From the NCBI GenBank assembly GCA_023807065.1, contig JAJJLU010000373.1, forward strand, positions 1-62,909: 62,909 bases of DNA. Reading direction: 5' to 3'. Source of the stretch: Isotricha intestinalis. Its lineage: Eukaryota > Ciliophora > Litostomatea > Vestibuliferida > Isotrichidae. This document shows, piece after piece, positions 30,563 to 40,256 of the stretch. Under the pieces are notes generated by a model that was given only the letters and a program-made list of their open reading frames with translations, did no database searches and was not told where the DNA came from. The translations under genes were made by a program, and so were the position numbers. Position 1 is the first letter of the stretch. Each line of letters opens with the position of its first letter.

Positions 30563-33500
30563 ATGTTAGCTTCTGAAAATAAAAAGGAATTTCCAATGGA
30601 ATGCAAACAAGTGGAATTTATGGATAAATGTATCATTGAAATAAGAGATCAATTAAATACAGTATTGCAAATAATAATAAAAGAAAAAAAAACAAATGAC
30701 TTAAATCATGATACAATATGCCAAATTTTTAATGAATTTTCAAATGAATGTCAAAAGTTTTCAAATGAACCATCTCATTTATTTTATATAACTCAAATTG
30801 TTTTCAGTGAAACAGCTTCAGGACTAAAGCAAGCAAAAGATATTTTTATTAATTTATATAATGAATTATATGTTTATTTACCTGATTTAATAAATGATAT
30901 TAATGGTCTTAGAAGTAATTTATATGATAATAGTAATAGAATGATGTCTGAAATTGTAGAATTTATTAATGCTCATAAAAATATTCAAGAGAATTATTTG
31001 AAAATAAAAGCTAATTTAGATGAAGCACAATTGAATAAAAAAAAAATTGATAGTGATCCTAAATATGCATATAATATTTCTACAAAAGAAAAAGCTGAAA
31101 ATAAGGTTATTATGTTTTTAAAAGAAATGGAACAAATTTATCCCAAAATTCAGAAGTTTTCAGATTCATTATCAGAAAAAAAAAAAAGATTTAATTCAAC
31201 AATGAGGGATAATCTTGAATTAATTGTAACTAATACTTTTAAATATCTTGCAAATTTACATCAAGTTTTTTTTCTTTATTCAAAGAATAAATATGATCAA
31301 TTTAACATGTTATTAGATATTTTTAAAAATCAAAATAATAATATGAAATCAACAAGTATTAATCTTAATGATTATTCAGAAAGAAAATTTGGTGAATTAC
31401 AGGGAATAAAATATGACGGAATTGATATGATTGATTTAGAAGATGAATTATTAAAAACAAATCCAAATCAATTAATGAATACTGCAAAAAGTATTATTAA
31501 TTATACAAATGTATTTTTATTATGCATAAGATATAGGAAAAAAGTGATGAAAATTTTTAAAAAAAAATTTCCAAATTTTTTTAAGGAAATAAAAGATAAT
31601 TATGAGTATATTTTACAAGAAAAGAAAAAATTAATGGAATTTGTATCAAATTTAAAATTAATAGGAGAAGGAACTAAAAAAAGTTGGAATATATTTTTTA
31701 GTGTTATAATTGATAAAGAAGTTCATTCTGAAATAAATGAAGTTTTTAAAATAACTGATGAAATCATAACTGAGACAAGAACAGAATATTATTCTTTTTT
31801 AAATATTTGGAAAAAATATGAAAAAAAAATAAATGAACACAAAGATAATATAAAGGAATTAGATAATACATTATTTCAAGAAAGAAAATTAAAAGCAAGT
31901 CAAAATTTAAATAATTCAAATTCAAAAGTTGGTGAAAAATTAAAAAATAAAGCTGAAAAATTATTAAATATATTAAAAGAAACAACTGAATTTTTAAATA
32001 ATAATATTCCAAATATAAGAGAGAAAGATTCAAAATTAATAAACAAATTAATTGATTGTTTTTCTAATATAAATAAAATCTATGAAAATGAAATGAATAA
32101 ATTAATTAATATGACTCAAGAAGAAATAGAAATATCTACTTCACTTGATTTATTTGATGAATGTGTATTCCTTTTTTCAAAGTATTTTCAACAATTTAAT
32201 ATTACAAATTATGAAAGTTTTATGGAAAAAATAAAAATGAAAATTTTACTTAAAACTGATTTCCAAAAAGAAAAAATTGGACAAAGTACTTATGAACAAT
32301 TAAATGATTTTTCAGGATTAAATAATACAAGTTTTTTTGATAAAAGAGATAATAACAATTCTAAAATTATTTTCAATGATTCTTCTTCATCTATATCAGA
32401 GCAAACTAAAGAAAAAGAAATTATGATTGTTAAAGATGATAATGAAATAAACACAGACAAAAATATAGAAAATCCAATTTCTCCAATTTTAAAAACTAAA
32501 ATTGATTATAATTCAACCAATAATAAAACTAATATTCAACAAAAAAATGAACTTAAAAATCTTGTTGATAATTTAGATAATCAAGAAAATAATAATTCAA
32601 ATAAAAATAATATTAACAATTCAAATAATTTAATTAATCTTACAGAAGATGAAAATAATATTAAAGAAGATGAATTAAAAGAAAAAGAAGAAAATAAGGA
32701 AACTTTAAACAAATTAAAAAATAGACTAAAAGAAAAAAGTAACTCATTAATATTTTCTTTAGAAGATGAAAGTATAGATTTAATAAAACAAGAAAAATTT
32801 GAAAATTATTTAGAAAAAAAAAATCCTTATCAAAATTTTAAAGAACCAGAATTAAAAGAATTAAAAGAAAAAGCATTTAATAAAACACTAAGTTCAAAAA
32901 AAACAATTCAAAATGAAGAAGGAGAAACAATTATTGATTCTTTTTCATGTGCTTATAAAGATAAAATACTTCTTCAAGGGAAATTAATTTTAACTAATAA
33001 AAAAATAGTTTTTGAATCTTTATTTAATCCAAATACATTATTTGGAAAGGGAGGAACAAAATTAATAATTCCTTTAGAAAAAATTAAAAAAGTTAGTAAA
33101 AAATCAAATTTAAAAATTTTTCAAAATTCAATTGAAATTGAAACTGACAAAGGAGTTTTATTTTTTACTTCTTTTTTATTCAGAAATCAATGTTATAATT
33201 TAATAATGGAGCAATTAAAAAATGTAATAAATGACAAAAAAGATGATGAAGATAAAAAAGAAGAAGAAGAAAATAATTTAGGAGATAAAAATTCAAAATT
33301 TACAAAATTAAAATTAAAAAAATCAAAGCAAATAACAAAATTATTACAAGAAATAGATTTTTATAATAGAATAGATAAAATACATAATGAAAGATTAGAA
33401 TTATTTAATAAAACTTATTATGATCAAAAAGCAGGAATTTTTATACCAATTGATAAATTTCCTCAAAAATATATAGATAATGAACCACTTGAAAATTGTC

Positions 33501-34549
33501 CTTTAAGTATAGTTTTTACATATTTATGGAATCCTTATACTCCAATTGAAGAATATGAACATAATAAAGGATTTTATGAAAGTATTTTAATTGATAGAAA
33601 TGATATAGATATTCAATTTAATGATATGAAAGATGATGAAAATAATATTGATAATGTACCACAATATTTCTCTGATAATGAATTTACTTTATCACTTTTA
33701 TCTAATTTTAATAAAGATGATTTAGATAAATTTATAAAAGAAATTGAAACTTGGAAACACATTTATCAATATACTTATAAATACATTCATCCTATTAAAA
33801 AATATTTTATTGGTCCTGATAGAGTTGGTGAAAATGATAATATTAAAATATATTTTATATCACCTAAATTATTAGTTGTTGACTTACTTTCAAAAGGTTC
33901 TGATTTTCCATATTGTGATACATTTATTCCAATAACTCAATATAGGTTTGAAACAGAGTTAAAATTTAATGAAAAAAAAGGTAAATTTGAATTTCATACT
34001 ACTTTTTCATGTTATTTTATTGTTCATATTTTAGCTTCTTCTATGTTTCAAAGTACTTTAGAATCTACAGGTTATTCTCAAGCTCATGATAGTATTAAAT
34101 TTAATTTTTTTGAAAAAATGAAAACAATTTGTGAAAATCAAAGTGAATTATTTATTGAAATGTTTAATAAAATCTCTGATGAAACTATTCAAAGAAAAAT
34201 TAATCAAAAAGAAAATTTCATTGAAGGAATTGATGATAATGAGAATGATGATGATGATTTTGATGAAGATGATGAAGATAAAAATGAAATTCAAATTGTT
34301 AAACAAGTAGTTTCTTATGATATTAAAGGTGATCCTAATAAATTTAAAAAATTCACAAAAGTTAAAAATGCTTTTGTTAAATATCAAATGTTTTTTATTT
34401 TTGGATTTATTTTTTGCTTATTATTTGGGTTAATTTATTTAGGAGTGAAAAAGGGTTTTTTAACTTGGAAAAATTTAAATTTTAATATTGTTTTAAATAT
34501 ATTTATGTTTGGAGTAATTATATATTTAATTTTAAAAAATAAAAAATAA
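30563..34549 (+). CDS. GRAM-VASt membrane-anchored lipid transfer protein
   Basis: This 1328-residue protein has the layout of the Lam/Ltc/GRAMD1 group, with a long helical N-terminus as in Sip3/Lam1. Residues 1 to about 560 are helical and BAR-like. An Asn/Glu-rich linker follows, then a GRAM domain at about 768-885 (DKILLQGKLILTNKKIVFES, RNQCYNLIMEQL). The VASt domain spans about 978-1200 (PLSIVFTYLWNPYTPIEEYE, YKYIHPIKKYFIGPDRVGE, SSMFQSTLESTGYSQAHDS). Near the C-terminus there are hydrophobic segments at about 1276-1297 and 1308-1325. Family members sit in the ER at membrane contact sites and move sterols. The ligand here is inferred from the family only. The acidic tract before the anchor (about 1220-1242) is notable. 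Confidence 0.9.
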   Translation: MLASENKKEFPMECKQVEFMDKCIIEIRDQLNTVLQIIIKEKKTNDLNHDTICQIFNEFSNECQKFSNEPSHLFYITQIVFSETASGLKQAKDIFINLYNELYVYLPDLINDINGLRSNLYDNSNRMMSEIVEFINAHKNIQENYLKIKANLDEAQLNKKKIDSDPKYAYNISTKEKAENKVIMFLKEMEQIYPKIQKFSDSLSEKKKRFNSTMRDNLELIVTNTFKYLANLHQVFFLYSKNKYDQFNMLLDIFKNQNNNMKSTSINLNDYSERKFGELQGIKYDGIDMIDLEDELLKTNPNQLMNTAKSIINYTNVFLLCIRYRKKVMKIFKKKFPNFFKEIKDNYEYILQEKKKLMEFVSNLKLIGEGTKKSWNIFFSVIIDKEVHSEINEVFKITDEIITETRTEYYSFLNIWKKYEKKINEHKDNIKELDNTLFQERKLKASQNLNNSNSKVGEKLKNKAEKLLNILKETTEFLNNNIPNIREKDSKLINKLIDCFSNINKIYENEMNKLINMTQEEIEISTSLDLFDECVFLFSKYFQQFNITNYESFMEKIKMKILLKTDFQKEKIGQSTYEQLNDFSGLNNTSFFDKRDNNNSKIIFNDSSSSISEQTKEKEIMIVKDDNEINTDKNIENPISPILKTKIDYNSTNNKTNIQQKNELKNLVDNLDNQENNNSNKNNINNSNNLINLTEDENNIKEDELKEKEENKETLNKLKNRLKEKSNSLIFSLEDESIDLIKQEKFENYLEKKNPYQNFKEPELKELKEKAFNKTLSSKKTIQNEEGETIIDSFSCAYKDKILLQGKLILTNKKIVFESLFNPNTLFGKGGTKLIIPLEKIKKVSKKSNLKIFQNSIEIETDKGVLFFTSFLFRNQCYNLIMEQLKNVINDKKDDEDKKEEEENNLGDKNSKFTKLKLKKSKQITKLLQEIDFYNRIDKIHNERLELFNKTYYDQKAGIFIPIDKFPQKYIDNEPLENCPLSIVFTYLWNPYTPIEEYEHNKGFYESILIDRNDIDIQFNDMKDDENNIDNVPQYFSDNEFTLSLLSNFNKDDLDKFIKEIETWKHIYQYTYKYIHPIKKYFIGPDRVGENDNIKIYFISPKLLVVDLLSKGSDFPYCDTFIPITQYRFETELKFNEKKGKFEFHTTFSCYFIVHILASSMFQSTLESTGYSQAHDSIKFNFFEKMKTICENQSELFIEMFNKISDETIQRKINQKENFIEGIDDNENDDDDFDEDDEDKNEIQIVKQVVSYDIKGDPNKFKKFTKVKNAFVKYQMFFIFGFIFCLLFGLIYLGVKKGFLTWKNLNFNIVLNIFMFGVIIYLILKNKK

Positions 34550-34808
34550 TATAGGAAATATAATTAGAAATAATTATATTCAGTATAATAAATTTTTAAT
34601 GTTTTAATTGAAAAAAAAGAAAATTTATTTTTAATTATTTCATTCTTTTTTTCCATGGATTCAATTTTTGAATATTTGGAATTAAAAATGATAATGATAA
34701 TATAATTAGTTATTTAAAAAAAGATTAATTATTTGGAGTAATTATTTTTTAATATTTTTAAAATTTTTATGTTAACAAAAAAGTTTAAAGTATTATTAAA
34801 AATAAAAA

Positions 34809-36014
34809 ATGTCTCAAAATTTAGAAAAGACATTAAATGATTGGAAAATTAATTTGCATCCAAATATAAACTCAATAATAATAACAATTACTGAAAATAA
34901 TAATGAAATTATATACCAATCAAGTTTTTCACTCAAATTCATTCAAACATTAAAATTCTTTGAATTAAAAAATTCAATTAATGAAATTATTAATTATATA
35001 TCAACTTTAATAGACCAAAGAAGCATAAAAATAAATGAAATAGGAGGAAAATTAATTTTAAAATTCAATGACTCAACAAATTTAATTTTAAATAAAAAAG
35101 AAGATTTGTCTGAAAAAAATAATGAAATTAAAATAGAAAATATAATTCAAATAAATTCAATAAATGCTCATGAAAGTTGGATAAGATCAGTATCAATATT
35201 TCCATCAGGAAATATAATATCAGTCTCTAATGATCAATCAATTAAAATATATGATAATAATTTTAATATTCTTCAAATAATTTCAAATGCTCATGAACAT
35301 ATAATATATTATGTATCTGTAAAAGATGAAAATAATTTTGTCACATGTTCTCTTGATGAAAGTATTAAAACTTGGATAAAAAAAAAAGATAATTTCATTT
35401 TAAATCAAAGTATACCAAATGCACATAATGGTTGGGTATATAAAGTACTTTATTGTTCAAATGGAAATTTAATTTCATGTTCATATGATGAAACAGTTAA
35501 AATTTGGGAAAATATTAATAATAATTATCAATCTATTTCAACATTAAAACACTCAAATGAAATTTCTTCAATATTATTATTAGAAGATAAAAATATTTTA
35601 GTTTCGTCTGGATTAGATGGAACAAAATTATGGAATATAAATAATTATGAAAATTTATCAACAATAAAAGCAATTGGAAATGGAAATAATACTTTAAATA
35701 GAATTGATTCTGATAGAATTATTAATGGAGGTTTTAATGGTCATATGTATATTATTTCAATATCTAAAAAAAAAGTAATTCAAGGGATTAAAAATGGTTT
35801 TAGATGTTGTGGTATTTGTGTTATTGAAGAAAGAGGAATTTTTTTTATTGGAGGTGATAATAAAGATATTAAAATATATAAAAGTGATAATTATGAATGT
35901 ATTTTTGTAATTAAAGATGCTCATTTTGATAATATTTATGGATTAACTAAAATAAATAAAAATTGTATTTTATCTTATGGATGTGATAAAATAATTAATG
36001 TTTGGTCTTTTTAA
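34809..36014 (+). CDS. WD-repeat protein with N-terminal helical domain
   Basis: In this 401-residue protein, residues 1-118 form a mixed domain without a recognised family. From about 119 a seven-bladed propeller is readable, with repeats such as SWIRSVSIFPSGNIISVSND, NNFVTCSLDESIKTWI, GWVYKVLYCSNGNLISCSYD and a last blade CILSYGCDKIINVWSF. Several blades carry the Ala-His-Glu/Asn lead and the Trp-Asp-like end (KIYD, KIWE, KLWN). It is probably a cytosolic interaction scaffold. It resembles the WD gene at 12195-13112 in style but is longer and better preserved. Confidence 0.88.
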   Translation: MSQNLEKTLNDWKINLHPNINSIIITITENNNEIIYQSSFSLKFIQTLKFFELKNSINEIINYISTLIDQRSIKINEIGGKLILKFNDSTNLILNKKEDLSEKNNEIKIENIIQINSINAHESWIRSVSIFPSGNIISVSNDQSIKIYDNNFNILQIISNAHEHIIYYVSVKDENNFVTCSLDESIKTWIKKKDNFILNQSIPNAHNGWVYKVLYCSNGNLISCSYDETVKIWENINNNYQSISTLKHSNEISSILLLEDKNILVSSGLDGTKLWNINNYENLSTIKAIGNGNNTLNRIDSDRIINGGFNGHMYIISISKKKVIQGIKNGFRCCGICVIEERGIFFIGGDNKDIKIYKSDNYECIFVIKDAHFDNIYGLTKINKNCILSYGCDKIINVWSF

Positions 36015-36372
36015 AATAATATTTATATATTATTCTTATTGTATTATTTTCGGAAAAATAAATTGAATTATTAAATATAAATTAAAAATTGATATCAAAT
36101 AATTTACAATACAGATTATCTCCTGAAAAATAATGAAGATTAATTTCCCTTTATTTATTTATTTTTGAAAAGAAATTCAAAAATAGAAATTATTCCTTAA
36201 ATGAAATTTTTCTATGAATTTTTAAAAATAATTTTGTAAGTGAATAAGATTTTTTGATGAAGTTTCTATATTTTTTTCAATATATCTTTTTACTCTTTGA
36301 TAAATTAATTTATTAATACTAATATATTATTTTTTTTTAACCTTATAATATACTTATATAATAAAAAAAATT
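36015..36372. other. convergent intergenic region
   Basis: About 358 bases between the 3' ends of the WD-repeat gene and the CDPK gene. It is A/T-rich with short T runs. No reading frame, repeat or relic was supportable. Confidence 0.5.
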
Positions 36373-37881
36373 TTAAATTAACATTTTTCTCATGACAGAA
36401 CAAAATTCATCAAAAGAAATTTTACCATTGTGATTAGAATCAACTTCTGAAATAATTTTTTGTAAACCTTCATGAATATTTTCTTTATCTACAATATTAT
36501 CTTTGAAAATAGTTTCAATTTCATGATAATCAATTTGATCATTATTATCCTTATCAAAATAACTAAAAGCAAATCTCAAAAATTTTTCATTAAAAAATTC
36601 ATTTTTATCAACTGCTCCTCTGACAAATTCTTCATATTCAATAATACCATTATGATTCATGTCAATATTATTAAATATTTTTTTACAATCACTTTCTAAA
36701 TTTTTTCTTTTAATAATATTTTTTAATCCATTATATAAATCTTTTTCATTTATTTTTCCATCACCATTAACATCAATAATACTAAATAATTTACAAGCAT
36801 TAATAACACTTTTAGTTTGATTAAAATTATGCACTAAATATGCAAGAGCAGTTTCTTGAATAACTGAAACATATTTATAATTAATTAAATTATTAATTAA
36901 TTTTTCAGTAATAACTTTATTTTCAATATTATTAAATTTTTCCTTACATTTATTTTCTTTAAACCAATTATGCTTTAAAGCCTCTTCAGCACTAATTCTT
37001 TTATTAACATCATATTCTAATAATTTTGTAATTAAATCTTTTGCATTTTTTGATATTAAATTCCATGGAGATGTTTTAATATCATAAACTCCTTTTTTAG
37101 TAGCTTCAAAAATTTCTTTATTATTATTCCCATTAAAAGGTGGTTTTGAAGTTAAAAATATATATAATAAAACTCCACAAGACCATAAATCACATTTCTC
37201 ATTATAATTTTTATCAAGAACTTCAGGAGCAATATAATAAGGAGAACCAACTAATAGATTTTCATTTTGATTTTCTTTAAAAATTTTTGCAGTTCCAAAA
37301 TCAGCAATTTTAACATATAATAAATCTTGATCTTCATTATCTCTTTCCATTATTAATATATTTTCTGGTTTAATATCTCTATGAATTATATTCATTTTAT
37401 GACAATAATTTAATGCTGATAAAATTTGATATAAAATATATGATGATTTTTTTTCATTAAATGGTCCTTTATAATTTATTTCTTCATATAATTGTCCTCC
37501 TGAACATAATTCTGTTATTATACTATAATTTTGGTTATTAATATAAAATGAAAATATTTTTAATACATTAGGATGATCCATTTTAGTTAATATTGATATT
37601 TCATTTAATATTTGTTTTTCAGTAAATTTAGGATTTGCTTTTTGAAAATTTTTCATTGCTCTTATTATTCCTGTTAATTTATTTTTTACTTCAAAAACTA
37701 CTGCAAATGTTCCTTTTCCTAAAAATTTTGTTTTTTTATAATCATCTTCTGGATTTGATTTATGTTTTGAAATTAATACATTATTATTTAAATCTATTAA
37801 TGCATCAATTTTACCTTCCCTTGCATTATCACCTATTCTTTTAAAATCAGAATTATTTTTTAATGAACTACATGTACCCAT
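36373..37881 (-). CDS. calcium-dependent protein kinase (CDPK)
   Basis: The true start is the ATG at 37881; the frame extends upstream only from TTG. The 502-residue protein begins MGTCSS, which fits N-myristoylation at Gly2 with Cys4 as a likely palmitoylation site, so membrane attachment is expected. The kinase domain has GKGTFAVVFE, AMKNF, HRDIKPENILI, IADFGTAK and GSPYYIAPEVL, all intact. A junction region follows, then four EF-hands: IDVNGDGKINEKDL, IDMNHNGIIEYEEF, FDKDNNDQIDYHEIE and VDSNHNGKISFDEF, each with acidic residues at the key positions. Calcium binding to the EF-hands relieves autoinhibition in this family. CDPKs occur in plants and alveolates, which supports a ciliate source. 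Confidence 0.97.
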   Translation of the reverse strand: MGTCSSLKNNSDFKRIGDNAREGKIDALIDLNNNVLISKHKSNPEDDYKKTKFLGKGTFAVVFEVKNKLTGIIRAMKNFQKANPKFTEKQILNEISILTKMDHPNVLKIFSFYINNQNYSIITELCSGGQLYEEINYKGPFNEKKSSYILYQILSALNYCHKMNIIHRDIKPENILIMERDNEDQDLLYVKIADFGTAKIFKENQNENLLVGSPYYIAPEVLDKNYNEKCDLWSCGVLLYIFLTSKPPFNGNNNKEIFEATKKGVYDIKTSPWNLISKNAKDLITKLLEYDVNKRISAEEALKHNWFKENKCKEKFNNIENKVITEKLINNLINYKYVSVIQETALAYLVHNFNQTKSVINACKLFSIIDVNGDGKINEKDLYNGLKNIIKRKNLESDCKKIFNNIDMNHNGIIEYEEFVRGAVDKNEFFNEKFLRFAFSYFDKDNNDQIDYHEIETIFKDNIVDKENIHEGLQKIISEVDSNHNGKISFDEFCSVMRKMLI

Positions 37882-38099
37882 TTTATATTTTTTACTTAAC
37901 AATATTTTTTCTATTAATTTATTCTAAAATTATTAAGTGAAAAATATTTTCAAAAAGTATTTAAAAAATAAAAATATAATTTGAATAATGAAATAGAAAT
38001 AATTTCTTAAACGATAATAAAATTGTATTATATAATTTCTGAATGAAATCATACATTTATTTTAAAATTTCATATTATAATTAAGCTATATAAATTAAT

Positions 38100-38345
38100 A
38101 TTATTTTTATGAATTAATTAAATAAGAATATTTATGAATTATTGATGTTTTTAATGAATAATCTCCAGTCATTCTATATTTTTGATAATGGAATTTTGTT
38201 GAATTTAATTCTCTTGTTTTTATCTGGAAAATCTGGTTTATTAAATAGTTTTTGTTCTTCCTCATAAAAAGGTTGTTTTAATAATCATATTACTTTAGTA
38301 TACTTTAATTTTTGAATTGAACTTTAATAACACAAATTGTTTATG
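38100..38345 (-). pseudogene. short C-terminal gene relic
   Basis: On the minus strand a protein-like reading runs from about 38340 to 38105. It contains LLKQPFYEEEQKLFNKPDF and NKRIKFNKIPLSK, then after a one-base change MTGDYSLKTSIIHKYSYL ending at a TAA. A TGA precedes LLKQPF in a place where Trp would fit. The Pro/Asp/Glu content is unlike random AT-rich DNA. It looks like the 3' end of a lost gene; the family is not recognised. The rest of the 37882-38554 gap holds only A/T-rich sequence. Confidence 0.5.
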
Positions 38346-38554
38346 ATTTTCAATTTTTTTATGATAAATTATTTAATTTAATTATTGTTTTTATAAAAAT
38401 CTATTAATAATAAAGAATAAATATTTATAAAATATGTTAAAGATTCCATTAAAAAAATGTTTATAAAAATATTGCCCAACACAATGTATAAAAATATTAA
38501 TATCAAAACATTTTCATAAGAAAAAATATAATATAAATTTTTGATATAATTTCA

Positions 38555-40081
38555 TCAATGAAAAGTAACAGAATTTTCTTTTAAAATTTCATTGTTTTTT
38601 AAATTATAAACAAATTTAAACAAATGTCTAGAATTTAATTCCATAAATTTTTGATATTTAAATTGTTCAGGTTTTAAATAATTCCTGATTTCCCAAGGTC
38701 CATTTAAATGAAGAGTTCTTCTTCCATCTTTAAAATATCCAATTCTTTCTTTGTCATTATATAATTGAATTCCAATACCATTTTGTTTTCCATTTTCCCA
38801 GAAACCAACATAAGCATTTAAATTTCTAAAACTCCAAACGAAAATACCAAAACCTTCTTTAACTTCATTATGATAATTTCCACAATAATATTTTAAATCA
38901 GCCCATAAAAATTCACCCCAACCATTAATTAAACCTTCTTTATATTCACCAACATAAACACAATCATTAGAATATTTAGTTAAACCAACTCCATCCATTT
39001 TATTATTTTTCCATTCTCCTAAATATAATGTTCCATCAGGCCATCTATAAAGTCCAATACCATTTTTAATTGATTTATTTAATTCTCCTTGATAATAATT
39101 ATCATCAAACCATACTTCAATTCCTAATTTTTTTACATTATTTTTAAACCATGAATCTCCTATTATTTTCACATTATCTTTATTAAATATTCCAAATCCT
39201 TTTGGACAATTATCTATATAATATCCTGAAAATATTGAATTTGATGTTGAATCATAAAATGATGCAATTCCATTTATTTTTGAATCAGTAAAATTTGCTT
39301 TTAAAATACTTCCATCTTCCCATTTAATTAATCCAAATCCTTCTTTTCTTCCTTTTGAATTGTTTCTACCATAAAATTTAAATTTTTTTTTTTTAGTTAT
39401 GAAATTACCCTTTTGTAATGATGATATTTCAGATATTTCATTTATAAATGGTAGAGAAATATCTGTTAATGTTGAAGTTTTTCCAAAACTATAATTTAAT
39501 TTTTTTAAAGAATCATGAAAATTATTATATGAATGAGTATTCAATATTGTATATTCATCACTTACTTTTAAATCTTTTTCTAATTCAGATTTTTTTATTG
39601 TAAAGTTTTCTCCTGCAAATGAACCTGAGAATCTTTTTTCATTATTAATTACTTCTTGATTTGTAGTTTCTATATTTAAATATTTATTACTATCAAATTT
39701 TTCAGTATTTTCTATTCTTTTTTCTAAAGTTTTTCTAAAAACTCTTTGAATTTTTTCAACTTGATTATTCAATTCTTTTTCATTTATTATTATTTCTGAA
39801 TCTATATATTTTTCCTCTTCAGGAAATTTTTTTACTTTTCTTATATTTTTTGAAGAATTTTTTTTACTTACCATTGCAGTTGATATTTGACTTGGTTTAT
39901 TAATATTGTCTTCATTTTTTTCTATATCTTTTTTTATAATTTCATTTTCAATTATTTTTTCAACTTCAACTGTATTTTTTTCCCTTAATTTTAAATCATT
40001 AATATAAATAATTCTACTCAATTTGTCTAAACTTTGTTCATCAGCATTATAATAACAATGCTGGTGAATTATATTTCCCAT
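38555..40081 (-). CDS. MORN-repeat protein with IQ-like motif
   Basis: The ATG at 40081 is the start; the frame upstream has only TTG. The 508-residue protein begins MGNIIHQHC, a Gly2 plus nearby Cys pattern that may be acylated, although His at the sixth position is not ideal. A charged region contains an IQ-like helix VEKIQRVFRKTLEKRI at about residue 110. From about 235 to 460 there are at least eight MORN repeats, for example GRKEGFGLIKWEDGSI, IKNGIGLYRWPDGTLYLGEW and MDGVGLTKYSNDCVYVGEY. MORN repeats organise membranes and cytoskeletal structures in alveolates and occur in lipid kinases. No kinase domain is present here. A cortical scaffold is a reasonable inference. Confidence 0.9.
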   Translation of the reverse strand: MGNIIHQHCYYNADEQSLDKLSRIIYINDLKLREKNTVEVEKIIENEIIKKDIEKNEDNINKPSQISTAMVSKKNSSKNIRKVKKFPEEEKYIDSEIIINEKELNNQVEKIQRVFRKTLEKRIENTEKFDSNKYLNIETTNQEVINNEKRFSGSFAGENFTIKKSELEKDLKVSDEYTILNTHSYNNFHDSLKKLNYSFGKTSTLTDISLPFINEISEISSLQKGNFITKKKKFKFYGRNNSKGRKEGFGLIKWEDGSILKANFTDSKINGIASFYDSTSNSIFSGYYIDNCPKGFGIFNKDNVKIIGDSWFKNNVKKLGIEVWFDDNYYQGELNKSIKNGIGLYRWPDGTLYLGEWKNNKMDGVGLTKYSNDCVYVGEYKEGLINGWGEFLWADLKYYCGNYHNEVKEGFGIFVWSFRNLNAYVGFWENGKQNGIGIQLYNDKERIGYFKDGRRTLHLNGPWEIRNYLKPEQFKYQKFMELNSRHLFKFVYNLKNNEILKENSVTFH

Positions 40082-40256
40082 TTTATATTTTATTTTTTTA
40101 TTAAAAAAAATTATAATATATAATTGTTGAAACAAAAATAAAAATAAGGTTAAATTATTATGATTTATTTATATAAATATTAAAAAAATTTTTATTCCCT
40201 ACAATTTATAAATTAATAAAGACAGTTATAAATAAATTTTTTAATTGTTATTGCTT

